DNA of 50,815 nucleotides from Halieaceae bacterium. Lineage in GTDB: Bacteria > Pseudomonadota > Gammaproteobacteria > Pseudomonadales > Halieaceae. The stretch covers positions 13,561 through 64,375 of the forward strand of contig NYTE01000049.1 of NCBI GenBank assembly GCA_002683335.1, read 5' to 3'. Within the stretch, counting starts at the first letter, position 1; each line of letters opens with the position of its first letter. The notes beneath the pieces were generated by a model. It saw only the letters and a list, made by a program, of their open reading frames with translations, ran no database searches and was not told the DNA's origin. This document shows, piece by piece, positions 39,336 through 48,884 of this stretch. The position numbers and the translations under genes were made by a program.

Positions 39336-40655
39336 CTACAGGTCGTAGCCCCTCTCGTCATGCAGCACAATATCCAACCCGGCCGTTTCGTCGTCCTGAT
39401 CGACCCTCAGGGTTACCATAGCATTCACAACTCGGAGTAATACCCAACTCACCAGCGCGGTGTAGACAAACGTCGCGCCAATACCCGTGAGCTGTATCGC
39501 CAGTTGCCCAGAAATCGTCTCGACGCCATCGGAGAAACCATTACCACTAAATAACCCCAAAGACGGGGAGCAGAAAATACCGGCCATCACCAACCCCAGC
39601 ATTCCTCCGACTCCGTGCACCGGAAACACATCCAAACTGTCATCAATACCGAGCCGATTCTTCAGAGTAATCGTCGCGAAATAGCAAATCACGCCCGCCG
39701 AGAGGCCAATGACAACTGCACCCGCTGGACCAACAGAGCCGGAAGCGGGTGTGATTGTGCCTAAACCTGCAACCATGCCAGTAACAATCCCCAACACAGA
39801 GGGCTTACCGTGGCGGATCCACTCCATGCCCATCCAGGCGAGGGAGCCACAGGCAGCCGACAGATGCGTAACGAGCATCGCCATCGCCGCGCTGCTGTCA
39901 GCCGCTACCGCAGATCCGGCGTTAAAACCGAACCATCCAACCCACAGCATCCCCGCGCCCGTCACTGTCATGGTCAGGTTATGTGGCGGCATCGCTGTTT
40001 GACCAAAGCCTCGTCGTCCCCCCAGAGATAGTGCGGCTACCAGAGCAGCTACCCCCGCGGTGATATGCACCACGGCGCCCCCTGCAAAATCCTGGAGACC
40101 CATCTCACCCAACCAGCCACCACCCCAAACCCAGTGACACACCGGGGCGTAGACCACTATCAACCACAGCGAGCTGAATAACAGCATGGCCGAGAACCGC
40201 ATACGCTCGGCGAAACCACCCACGATTAGCGCGGGGGTAATAACCGCGAAAGTCAGCTGAAACATGACAAACAGGGTCTCAGGGATCGACCCGCTTACGC
40301 TTTCCATCGACACTTTCGCCAGAAACAGATTACCCAAATCACCCACCCAAGGGCCCTGCTCAACACCCGCAGAACCGAAGGCAAGGGTGTAGCCCACAAC
40401 AAACCACAACACCGACATTAGCGCTGTCAGCGCAAAGCACTGCATCAGAACAGAAAGCACGTTCTTTACTCGCACCAAACCCGCGTAAAATAGTGACAAC
40501 CCGGGAATCGTCATGAAAAGTACGAGAGCCGTAGACGTTAGCATCCAAGCAGTATCGGCGCCCGAAATTGTCTCAGCCGAAGCCATGGGCGACACAACGG
40601 CGGCGAGCAGCCCGGCGGAAAATAAAGCGTCAGATCGACTGAAAAGTGCAGACAT
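39336..40655 (-). CDS. amtB: Ammonium transporter
   Basis: PGLSLFYAGLVRVKNVLSVLMQ, DFAGGAVVHITAGVAALVAAL, DDSLDVFPVHGVGGMLG; GAGG RBS before MSALFSR at 40655. Confidence 0.95.
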   Translation of the reverse strand: MSALFSRSDALFSAGLLAAVVSPMASAETISGADTAWMLTSTALVLFMTIPGLSLFYAGLVRVKNVLSVLMQCFALTALMSVLWFVVGYTLAFGSAGVEQGPWVGDLGNLFLAKVSMESVSGSIPETLFVMFQLTFAVITPALIVGGFAERMRFSAMLLFSSLWLIVVYAPVCHWVWGGGWLGEMGLQDFAGGAVVHITAGVAALVAALSLGGRRGFGQTAMPPHNLTMTVTGAGMLWVGWFGFNAGSAVAADSSAAMAMLVTHLSAACGSLAWMGMEWIRHGKPSVLGIVTGMVAGLGTITPASGSVGPAGAVVIGLSAGVICYFATITLKNRLGIDDSLDVFPVHGVGGMLGLVMAGIFCSPSLGLFSGNGFSDGVETISGQLAIQLTGIGATFVYTALVSWVLLRVVNAMVTLRVDQDDETAGLDIVLHDERGYDL

Positions 40656-40787
40656 GGATAAGGACCTCAAAAAATCGCCGATGTAGTGTGCCATAAGGAG
40701 CGCGTGCACCCCAAATACCAAAACAGAAAAGGGAATTCATGGCGATTGTGAATCGGTTAAGCCGCCATTATTCTGCAATCACTCTCT

Positions 40788-42215
40788 ATGAATGTCCTAT
40801 GTATGAACGCTCCTCCTCCTCAACGTCGTTTTCTCGTCTGTTTCATCTCTTTGGCTTTTAGCGCTATTGCAGTAGCCGACACCTCCTCATCAAAAAATGT
40901 CATCTTGATCATTGGTGACGGATTCGACGATCAACATGTAACGATGGGGCGCAACTACCTAGCCGGCATGAGCGGGACGCTTACTCTCGACAAGCTGCCG
41001 TTTCGTGGCGCGGTGCAGGTTGAAACTTTCTCCGCCGCTGGTCAGCCCGTGTATGTCGCCGACTCTGCGAACACCGCCACTGCAATAGCGACTGGCGCAA
41101 TCACGAGTATCGGTAGGGTAGGAACAGACATTGCGGATCGAGATCTGCCAACGATCGCTGAACGAGCAATTAAAGCGGGCCTGCGGGTTGGGCTCGTCAC
41201 TACATCCTCCATTACCGACGCCACTCCCGCCTCATTTCTCACGCACGTCTCCTCGAGAAGCTGCGAAGGTCCAGAGGAAATTTTGGGGAGCAGCTATTAC
41301 GGAGTGCCTCAACCAACTTGCCCACAGGATGCCCTGCAAAATAATGGACCGGGCTCTATCATCGAACAGCTAGCGGTCAGCGGCGCGCACGTACTTTTCG
41401 GTGGTGGCGAGAAATTTCTGGACCAGATAACGGCTAGAGGTGAGTCGGTGCGCTCTCTGGCAGAGCGCAATGGCTTGCGCGTACTGACCGAGCCAGGCGA
41501 ACTCGAGAATCTGCGGATTGACCAAGCGGTAATGGGTCTTTTTGACAGTGAAAACCTTGAAGTGAGATGGCGTGGTACAGACGGACGACGCGCGGCGCTC
41601 ACCGAGACCAGTTGGCTCCACCACCTGTCAGATTATCTCGGCGAGGCAAAAGAACCCGAATTAATGGCCTGCGAACCCAACCCAGAATTTGAGGCCACTC
41701 CCGAACTCGCATTCATGACCCATACCGCTTTGCGCCGCCTATCTACCAATAATCCACAAGGTTTTTTCCTGATGGTGGAATCTGCGTCAATCGATAAGCA
41801 AAGCCACAAGCGCAATCCGTGTGGCTCAATCGGTGAAGTCGCGCAACTCGAGGAGGCACTTGCGTTGTCTCTTGAATTTGCCCGTCAGCACAGCAATACC
41901 TTGATTATTGTTACTGCGGACCATGCACAGTCCGCCCAGATTCTGCCGGAGCCCAGCCATTATTCAGAATATCCGATTCCCATTTATTCTCCCGGACACA
42001 CCGCGCGACTGAGAACGCGTGAGGGTAGCGTTATGCGCATCAATTACGCGACGAATAACGGATTCAGTGAAGAGCACACAGGCGCAAATGTACCGCTGTT
42101 CGCAAACCGGACAGATCAGAAATTACTGACGCCATTTTTAAGGCAGAGAGACCTGCACGACGTGATAGCGGCTTTCCTGTTTGACGAAGGCGCTAGTGGA
42201 CCGGTCAAAGATTAA
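40788..42215 (+). CDS. Alkaline phosphatase (exported)
   Basis: VILIIGDGFDDQHV, VADSANTATAIATGA (Ser nucleophile), VESASIDKQSH, IIVTADHAQSA; signal-like N-terminus. Confidence 0.92.
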   Translation: MNVLCMNAPPPQRRFLVCFISLAFSAIAVADTSSSKNVILIIGDGFDDQHVTMGRNYLAGMSGTLTLDKLPFRGAVQVETFSAAGQPVYVADSANTATAIATGAITSIGRVGTDIADRDLPTIAERAIKAGLRVGLVTTSSITDATPASFLTHVSSRSCEGPEEILGSSYYGVPQPTCPQDALQNNGPGSIIEQLAVSGAHVLFGGGEKFLDQITARGESVRSLAERNGLRVLTEPGELENLRIDQAVMGLFDSENLEVRWRGTDGRRAALTETSWLHHLSDYLGEAKEPELMACEPNPEFEATPELAFMTHTALRRLSTNNPQGFFLMVESASIDKQSHKRNPCGSIGEVAQLEEALALSLEFARQHSNTLIIVTADHAQSAQILPEPSHYSEYPIPIYSPGHTARLRTREGSVMRINYATNNGFSEEHTGANVPLFANRTDQKLLTPFLRQRDLHDVIAAFLFDEGASGPVKD

Positions 42216-43098
42216 TCCAGGAATTAAGCGCACTAAGGCGAAAATCTATCCCGGCCGCACTCACAATGACGCTATCCGCAAGAATTTCAATGACTCGGAT
42301 CGTATCACTGCTCTCCCCTGCTCTTAACCGGCTGCCGTTGAGCTCCACGAAAGTCGAATCATCGCCGCTATATTGGTGCATGCTGTAAATGATGGTGGGC
42401 ACCATGTCCTTTTGCTGCTGCGTCAAATTTTCGAGTAACGGGACCGCGTGCGGAGAGAGAGCCACATCACCGGTCTCCAGAGCCAATCGCTGCATTACCT
42501 CTTGAAGATCTAACGCTGCAGGCGCAGCAAGCGGCTCTGTTGCCGTAACCGAGGGGTTCTTGCTGGCTGACTCGCCCCGGTTTGGCAACAGCTCGGCACC
42601 TCGTTGATCAGCTGCCTGAGGTTCAGACTCTCCAGCGTCGACCCACATCGCTCGGTTCAGTGCGGTCAGCTCTTCAGAGCTGAGGCCCGGCGGTCGGCGC
42701 AACGCTTCACCTTGAGATGCATTAGGACCGCCAGTTTTGGGCAGTCGGCCGCTTTCTGATCGCATCTCTCTCTGGTGCTCACCCCGTGATTGTGCTCGAT
42801 CGGCGGTCAGCTGAACATCCGGCTCATGCATAACGGGCCCATCTACGGCTACCTCTGCAAGAGGATAACCCTTTTCAGTGGCCTTGGCCTTGGCCTTGGC
42901 CCTGGCCGTGGCCGCTCCCGACTCAAACCACCCATACCCAAGTCCGATCAGCACTGCTACCGCCAGACACGCAACCCATCCAATAAGCCCCAAGGGAAAT
43001 CGCTTTCGATCGATCGACGGTTCATCCACCACCGAGATCTGGCGCGTTATTTTTTGCTCGGTTTCGGAACGCTTCAGCGCGTCGAGTATCAGCGACAT
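42205..43098 (-). CDS. gspB: General secretion pathway protein GspB
   Basis: MSLILDALKRSETEQ start, single TM, C-terminal SMHQYSGDDSTFVELNGSRLRAGES...AGIDFRLSALNSWINL; downstream of gspA. Confidence 0.85.
   Translation of the reverse strand: MSLILDALKRSETEQKITRQISVVDEPSIDRKRFPLGLIGWVACLAVAVLIGLGYGWFESGAATARAKAKAKATEKGYPLAEVAVDGPVMHEPDVQLTADRAQSRGEHQREMRSESGRLPKTGGPNASQGEALRRPPGLSSEELTALNRAMWVDAGESEPQAADQRGAELLPNRGESASKNPSVTATEPLAAPAALDLQEVMQRLALETGDVALSPHAVPLLENLTQQQKDMVPTIIYSMHQYSGDDSTFVELNGSRLRAGESSDTIRVIEILADSVIVSAAGIDFRLSALNSWINL
42881..42916. repeat. Hexanucleotide tandem repeat (GCCTTG)n degenerating to GCCNTG, inside gspB
   Basis: gccttg gccttg gccttg gccctg gccgtg gccgct; encodes the Ala/Lys run after the GspB TM segment on the minus strand. 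Confidence 0.85.
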
Positions 43099-44741
43099 GG
43101 CTCGGCGCCTATTCGACTAGTGATCCGCTCGGTCGTAGATGAAGCCGACCAGCCTCGCCCCAACTCATCGTTCAAGGCCTGCAAGGTTCTCACTCCAATA
43201 ACTCCATCCACCTCCAGACCTGCAGCAGCCTGAAAAGCCATCACGCGTTGCTGCAGTGCAAGAGTGAACACGTCAAGCGGCGGCGCAGGCAGATTATCCA
43301 AGATGGCGAAGGCCTCCACAATTTGGCGCACAACCGAACCCTTGTCACCAAGAACAAGTGGCCCAGTCCAGCCATCGGGACTCCGCCAAAGATAACGAAA
43401 TCGATTCAGCCAACTCTCTGTCAGGGCTGAGAGACGAACCTCGCATGCAGACACTCCGTTCCAAATAAGCGCGACGTCTCTTTCAATCCGCAGCAAGACA
43501 GTCGCCGCAGCAAAACCATCTGGCTTACGAAGCTCTAACAAAACAGGACGCTGCATTGCTACCACCTCATCCCAGACATCGGATTGCACGAGCTCGCATT
43601 GCCAGCCCGTTGATACTGCCGCCGCACATAAATCCCCCATGAGAGGCTCGTCAAAGCGCAGACGCCAGAACGCATCATCGGCTTGCGCTGGATCCAACTG
43701 CCATTCCCGAAGTGTTAAGGACGGCGGCGCGGCGACCGGCAGCGTGGCATCACTCTCCGCATCGTTCGGCTCTGGTTGCGCTGACGCGATAGCATTCGCA
43801 TCATCGAGCACGGCTAGTTGTTCAGGGAAAATATACGCGGAGACACTGGCCAGCACGATGCACACCACAAACAGTGCCATCGCAATACCCTGCCAGAAAC
43901 CTCGCACTCGTCGAGCCGTTTCGTCGCCCACGCCAAGAGCTTCCCGCGCCGCGTCCCGCACCAAGGCTTTCGAAACCGTCGCTTGCGCTCTTCCGTAAGC
44001 ACCCGTCATCGCTCGGTCACAGACCAAATTGATCAAACGGGGGACTCCCTCGGTCAATCGATACACTTCGCGCAACGCCGCATCGCTAAATACCGATCGA
44101 TTGTCTCTCAGACCCGCGATCTGCAGTCTGTGGCGAATATAAACTACCGTCTCATCGAAATTCAGCGCTGTAAGGTTAAATCGCGCGGTTATTCTTTGAT
44201 TCAGTTGTCTAAGCTCCGGCCGAGCCAACATTGCAGCCAACTCCGGCTGACCGATCAGAATAATTTGCAACAACTTTCGTTCGTCAGTCTCAAGATTGGT
44301 GAGCAATCTAATTTGCTCCAAAACATCAAAATTAAGATGCTGAGCCTCATCAATCATCAGCACTGTCCTTCTGTCAGCCGAATAATTGCTCAGAAGAAAT
44401 TGATGCAGCGCATCGGTCAGCACCTTCAGACTAGCGATGCCCTTGGGATATTCGATTGCCAATTCATCACACACCGTGGCAAGTAATTCGACTGCGCTTA
44501 GAGCAGGATTCAAAATAATCGCGATATCGGTATCTTTGGGCAGCTGTTCGAGTAGGCATCGATTGAGTGTGGTTTTTCCTGTCCCCACTTCGCCAGTTAG
44601 CAGAATAAATCCGCCGCTACCTCCAACACCGTATAACAAGTGAGCGAGGGCGTCCCGATGCTGCCCACTCATGAACAGATATCGAGGATTGACCGCGATA
44701 GAAAAAGGAGGTTCAGCTAGACCGAAGTATTTGTGGTACAT
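43089..44741 (-). CDS. gspA: GspA/ExeA-type AAA ATPase with C-terminal peptidoglycan-binding domain
   Basis: MYHKYFGLAEPPFSIAVNPRYLFMSGQHRDALAHLLYGV, GEVGTGKTTLNRCL, MIDEAQHL; C-terminal VMAFQAAAGLEVDGVIGVRTLQALN. Confidence 0.9.
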   Translation of the reverse strand: MYHKYFGLAEPPFSIAVNPRYLFMSGQHRDALAHLLYGVGGSGGFILLTGEVGTGKTTLNRCLLEQLPKDTDIAIILNPALSAVELLATVCDELAIEYPKGIASLKVLTDALHQFLLSNYSADRRTVLMIDEAQHLNFDVLEQIRLLTNLETDERKLLQIILIGQPELAAMLARPELRQLNQRITARFNLTALNFDETVVYIRHRLQIAGLRDNRSVFSDAALREVYRLTEGVPRLINLVCDRAMTGAYGRAQATVSKALVRDAAREALGVGDETARRVRGFWQGIAMALFVVCIVLASVSAYIFPEQLAVLDDANAIASAQPEPNDAESDATLPVAAPPSLTLREWQLDPAQADDAFWRLRFDEPLMGDLCAAAVSTGWQCELVQSDVWDEVVAMQRPVLLELRKPDGFAAATVLLRIERDVALIWNGVSACEVRLSALTESWLNRFRYLWRSPDGWTGPLVLGDKGSVVRQIVEAFAILDNLPAPPLDVFTLALQQRVMAFQAAAGLEVDGVIGVRTLQALNDELGRGWSASSTTERITSRIGAEPCR

Positions 44742-44790
44742 GCAAATGGACTTGTCCTACTGAGTTTGGATACGCCACGATACGTTGGCC

Positions 44791-44817
44791 TATAATATGT
44801 CGTAACACCGTGGTACG
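44791..44817 (+). promoter_or_regulatory. Candidate -10 followed by a near-perfect 17-bp palindrome
   Basis: TATAAT at 44791-44796; CGTAACACCGTGGTACG at 44801-44817 (7 of 8 symmetric pairs). Confidence 0.35.
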
Positions 44818-44962
44818 AACGTTAGTATGCGCTCCAAGAAGCTCACTGCACAGTGGCATCGAATAGCGCCCGTTGATTGAAGCGCACCACTACCAAAGCC
44901 CATAGCGATGTAAACAAAGACTACGCGTACTTAAATTTTTTTGTAATTAGGAGAAAGACTTC

Positions 44963-45928
44963 ATGGCCTTGCCGCCCACACTTCAGGGCGCTCTGCAACT
45001 ACCGGTTGTGGGAGCACCACTCTTTATCATTTCCAATCCCGATCTCGTCATTGCGCAGTGTAAAGCCGGCGTCGTTGGATCTTTTCCGGCACTCAACGCA
45101 CGTCCGGAACCGGTCTTGGAGGAATGGTTGCAGCGCATCACTTCAGAGCTTGCCGCGCATAACGCCGAACACCCAGAAGCCCCAGCAGCGCCATTCGCCG
45201 TCAATCAGATAGTCCATGGATCTAATTCCCGGCTCAAGCACGACATGGATATGTGTGTGAAATATCAAGCACCCATTGTCATTACTTCTCTCGGCGCGAA
45301 AGAATGGGTTAATGAAATGGTCCATAGTTATGGCGGCATTGTCTTCCACGATGTCATCAATAATCGATTTGCAAAAAAGGCGATAGAAAAGGGGGCTGAC
45401 GGGCTCATCGCAGTGGCTTCTGGCGCTGGAGGACACGCGGGGACGACATCACCCATTGCACTCATCCAAGAAATACGTGAGTGGTTTGATGGCCCGCTGC
45501 TGCTCTCGGGTGCCATCGCAACGGGCGACGCAGTTCTCGCTGCGCAGGCCATGGGCGCAGACCTCGGATATATTGGTTCTGCATTTATCGCCACCGAGGA
45601 AGCAGACGCCGAGCATGCCTACAAGCAAGCCATAGTCGACTACTGCGCAGACGACATCGTCTATAGCAACTTATTTACCGGTGTTCACGGTAACTATCTC
45701 AAGCCGTCCATTGAGGCGGCCGGACTTGATCCAAACAACCTTCCCGAAAGCGACCCGAGCAAAATGAACTTTGGCTCGGGCGGCGACACCGACGCCAAAG
45801 CTTGGAAAAACATCTGGGGCTGCGGACAGGGCATCGGCGCCATCAAAACACTCGGTACAACTGCCGACTATGTGGCTAAACTTCGCCATGAATATGACAG
45901 CGCGAAAGCACGGATCAATGCCTTATGA
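44963..45928 (+). CDS. Nitronate monooxygenase family (FMN-dependent)
   Basis: LPVVGAPLFIISNPDLVIAQCKAGVVGSFPALNAR, GADGLIAVASGAGGHAGTTSP, GAIATGDAVLAAQAMGADLGYIGSAFIATEEA. Confidence 0.9.
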   Translation: MALPPTLQGALQLPVVGAPLFIISNPDLVIAQCKAGVVGSFPALNARPEPVLEEWLQRITSELAAHNAEHPEAPAAPFAVNQIVHGSNSRLKHDMDMCVKYQAPIVITSLGAKEWVNEMVHSYGGIVFHDVINNRFAKKAIEKGADGLIAVASGAGGHAGTTSPIALIQEIREWFDGPLLLSGAIATGDAVLAAQAMGADLGYIGSAFIATEEADAEHAYKQAIVDYCADDIVYSNLFTGVHGNYLKPSIEAAGLDPNNLPESDPSKMNFGSGGDTDAKAWKNIWGCGQGIGAIKTLGTTADYVAKLRHEYDSAKARINAL

Positions 45929-47115
45929 GTGACATAAATCAAATCCCTCGGAGTCGCGACGACGATTACAGCACCGGGATTATCGAGCAGCGGCAGCTGT
46001 TCATCGAAGAACATACCGGCACCTCATTGGATCACACAAAACGATTCTCGTTTGACCCTCACGAAATGGAAGGCAATATTGAAAACTTCTGGGGTGTCGC
46101 GCAAATACCCATCGGTGTCGCGGGTCCTTTGCTGGTTAATGGCGAGCACGCTCAAGGCGAATTCTATGTGCCCATGGCCACTGTCGAGGGCACGATGCTA
46201 GCCTCCTACAACCGTGGCATGAAAGTCATTAAAGAGGCGGGAGGCGTACTCACCACTGTCTCTCAGGAGTCGATGCAACGATCCCCCTGCTTTATTTTTA
46301 GAAACTCTCGCCAAGCGCGCGACTTCCAGCTTTGGCTTAAAGAGAACTTCGAGACCATTAAGGAAAAAGCAGAAACTACAACTTCGGTTGGCAAGCTTCA
46401 TGAAATAGAGAGCTATCACGCTCACAGCATGGTGTTTACTCGGTTCGATTATTCAACTGGTGATGCCGCTGGTCAAAATATGGTCAGTCGCGCCACTTTC
46501 GCTGCGTGCGAGTGGATTAATCAGCAACGCCCGGAAATGCTGCACTATATGCTCTCCGGTAACTTCGATACGGAGAAAAAAACCTCTTCGGTTAACCTTC
46601 TTAAAACGCGAGGACGCCGCGTTACCGCTGAAATTACGGTACCGCGCGAAATATTAATGAAGCATCTCCGCGTCGCACCGGAGCAGATTGCCTATGGGCA
46701 ACAAATATCAACACTCTCCGCGATCCTGACCAACTCATCTAACAACGCCAATCATCCAGCCAATGCTTTAGCGGCACTCTACTTAGCTACGGGGCAAGAC
46801 GTGGCCAACATTGGCGAGTCGAATCAGTGCACGACTTATCAGCGAGCAACTCGTCAAGGTGATTTTTATTTCTCCATCACCCTTCCCGCCCTCATTATGG
46901 CCACCTACGGAGGCGGCACCTCGCTCCCAACACAGCGTGAGTGTCTTCGGATGCTGGGCTGCGAAGGCCAGGGAAAAGCGCTCAAACTATGTGAGATTGC
47001 CGCAGCGCTAGTCGTCGCAGGCGAGCTATCGCTCTCTGGAGCAGCACGTGTAGACAAAACCACCCGTGTCAACGAATGGGTTGACGCGCACGAAAGACTA
47101 GGAAGGAATCGGTAG
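45925..47115 (+). CDS. Hydroxymethylglutaryl-CoA reductase
   Basis: IPIGVAGPLLVNG, VPMATVEGTMLAS (Glu), EKKTSSVNLLKTRGRRVTAE (Lys region), GQDVANIGESNQ (Asp), C-terminal DAHERLGRN (His). Confidence 0.92.
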   Translation: MSDINQIPRSRDDDYSTGIIEQRQLFIEEHTGTSLDHTKRFSFDPHEMEGNIENFWGVAQIPIGVAGPLLVNGEHAQGEFYVPMATVEGTMLASYNRGMKVIKEAGGVLTTVSQESMQRSPCFIFRNSRQARDFQLWLKENFETIKEKAETTTSVGKLHEIESYHAHSMVFTRFDYSTGDAAGQNMVSRATFAACEWINQQRPEMLHYMLSGNFDTEKKTSSVNLLKTRGRRVTAEITVPREILMKHLRVAPEQIAYGQQISTLSAILTNSSNNANHPANALAALYLATGQDVANIGESNQCTTYQRATRQGDFYFSITLPALIMATYGGGTSLPTQRECLRMLGCEGQGKALKLCEIAAALVVAGELSLSGAARVDKTTRVNEWVDAHERLGRNR

Positions 47116-47119
47116 CACT

Positions 47120-47689
47120 ATGAAGCGCTATTTCGAGAAACCGATACGGCGATTTCTAGTCCTTCTTGTCCGTCGGCTATGGATTTGCGGGTCGCTGTGC
47201 CTGGTATTTGCAGCCCCTAGCGGTATGGCTGACAGAGCAGCCCATGTTGTCCTCGATACACCGTTACCTCAACCACACTGGGTACTGCCTCTCATCGCCA
47301 ATGGCACTGGCTCCATCTCAAGCACAACGCACCTCGGCAAGGTCACCTACATTGACTTTTGGGCCAGCTGGTGCGGTCCCTGCCGCCTCTCGTTACCCGC
47401 TTTGAATCAACTCAGCAAAGGCTTCGATGACACCGATTTCCGGGTTATTGCTATCAGCGTGGATTATGTCGATGAGGACGCACTCGACTTTCTTGACCGC
47501 TACAGCGTCGACTACCCAGTCGCCATCGATACAAGCGGTGACCTAGGGAGAGCCTTTGCTGTGGCCGGCATGCCTTCTGGATATCTGATCGATCGAGCAG
47601 GCCAGATTCGCGAGATTCATGTTGGTTTCCGGAAGGGAGACGAAGTGCTCCTCAAACAAAGCATCGCCGCTCTGATTTCGGAGTCCTAG
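47120..47689 (+). CDS. TlpA-like thioredoxin-fold protein, exported
   Basis: YIDFWASWCGPCRLSLPALNQL; hydrophobic N-terminal segment. Confidence 0.92.
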   Translation: MKRYFEKPIRRFLVLLVRRLWICGSLCLVFAAPSGMADRAAHVVLDTPLPQPHWVLPLIANGTGSISSTTHLGKVTYIDFWASWCGPCRLSLPALNQLSKGFDDTDFRVIAISVDYVDEDALDFLDRYSVDYPVAIDTSGDLGRAFAVAGMPSGYLIDRAGQIREIHVGFRKGDEVLLKQSIAALISES

Positions 47690-47762
47690 GGAGCGCTGTT
47701 GCTGCCCCTTCAACAAAGTTAGCAGCCATCCGTTGCCTCATCAGCAACGTATCGAACGTATG

Positions 47763-48107
47763 ACTGAACCCGATATTCTTTACTACGATGGCGAGTGCGC
47801 GTTATGCCAGCGCGAAATGACCCACCTTGCACGGCTAAAATCCGATCGACTGGTATTGCAGAATATCCATGACCTCGAGCCTGCAGCCGATATTCCAAGC
47901 CGGGAGTCACTGCTGAAGTCACTGCACCTTCGGCGCGGCGGCACCTGGACCGTTGGCCTGGACGCCAATATCGCCGCTTGGCAACACACACGGATTGGCG
48001 TCTTTTGGCGCTGGCTATCATGGCCCATTGTGAAACCAGCGGCCAGCTGGCTCTATCAGCAATGGGCACAGCGGCGCTTTGCTAAAAGATATCCGACTAG
48101 TGAATGA
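47763..48107 (+). CDS. DUF393 / DCC-family thiol-disulfide oxidoreductase
   Basis: ILYYDGECALCQREMTHLAR DCC/CxxC motif; start at MTEPDILYY. Confidence 0.88.
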   Translation, partial: TEPDILYYDGECALCQREMTHLARLKSDRLVLQNIHDLEPAADIPSRESLLKSLHLRRGGTWTVGLDANIAAWQHTRIGVFWRWLSWPIVKPAASWLYQQWAQRRFAKRYPTSE

Positions 48108-48771
48108 TCGCGAAAACAGCCCAGTAGAGACGAGAAGCGTGCTGTCACCTAGTGACCTCTCAGCGATGGAGCGAACACCTCGTGCCATGCTCATAAACAG
48201 TCTTCCCGGATATAAGCCCGCGATGCTGGTTGGCACTTGCAACAGCAAGCGCCTCACCAATCTGGCGATCATTACCTCGCACTTTCATCTTGGATCGAAC
48301 CCCCCACTTCTCGCTCTGATTTTGCGGCCCTCATCGGGCCGTAGTGAACGCCACACTCTCGCCAATATTCTCGAGAACAAGAGTTGGACATTAAATAGCT
48401 TTACTCTGAAAGAGTCCGCAATGGCGCATCAAACATCCGCTCCTTACCCGCGAGATGAATCGGAATTTAATACTTGTGGCTTTCCAGTCGAATGGCAAGA
48501 AGGTGTTACCTCGCCTTTTGTTGAAGGCGCTGCTCTTCAGGTTGGCTGTGAGTTTCGAGAGCATCACCCCCTGGATATTAACGGTACACACCTATTGATA
48601 GGCGAAGTCACCCACTTGAGTTTTCCGCAAGAGGCACATCGGTGTGACGGCAGTCTTGACCTCATGCATATGGGCGTCGTCACCATCTCGGGACTCGATA
48701 CCTACCTACTTCCCTCGACGAGTCAGCGATTCGCCGCCGCCGAGATCGATGTGGCACCGCGGCGTCTCTGA
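48100..48771 (+). CDS. Flavin reductase-like (FMN-binding split barrel) protein
   Basis: CNSKRLTNLAIITSHFHLGSNPPLLALILRPSSGRSERHTLANI; GTG start at 48100 overlapping the previous stop is likelier than TTG 48079. Confidence 0.78.
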   Translation: MNDRENSPVETRSVLSPSDLSAMERTPRAMLINSLPGYKPAMLVGTCNSKRLTNLAIITSHFHLGSNPPLLALILRPSSGRSERHTLANILENKSWTLNSFTLKESAMAHQTSAPYPRDESEFNTCGFPVEWQEGVTSPFVEGAALQVGCEFREHHPLDINGTHLLIGEVTHLSFPQEAHRCDGSLDLMHMGVVTISGLDTYLLPSTSQRFAAAEIDVAPRRL

Positions 48772-48884
48772 GCCGCCCAAGGACTCGTAACGGATTGACG
48801 CTTAAGCTAGGCTAGCGCCACACTGACGATGTCGATCGACACGGCGGACCCCAAAATAGTGCCGTCAACTCAAGGATTTTTCCG

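Noticed and set aside
40656-40790. Possible sigma-54/NtrC promoter upstream of amtB (TGGCAC on the minus strand)
   Set aside because: The -12 half does not match TTGC and no convincing NtrC dyad was seen; too weak to report.
43818-44486. 222-aa plus-strand ORF antisense to gspA
   Set aside because: Fully inside a convincing gspA CDS; the translation has no recognisable domain and looks like an antisense shadow ORF.
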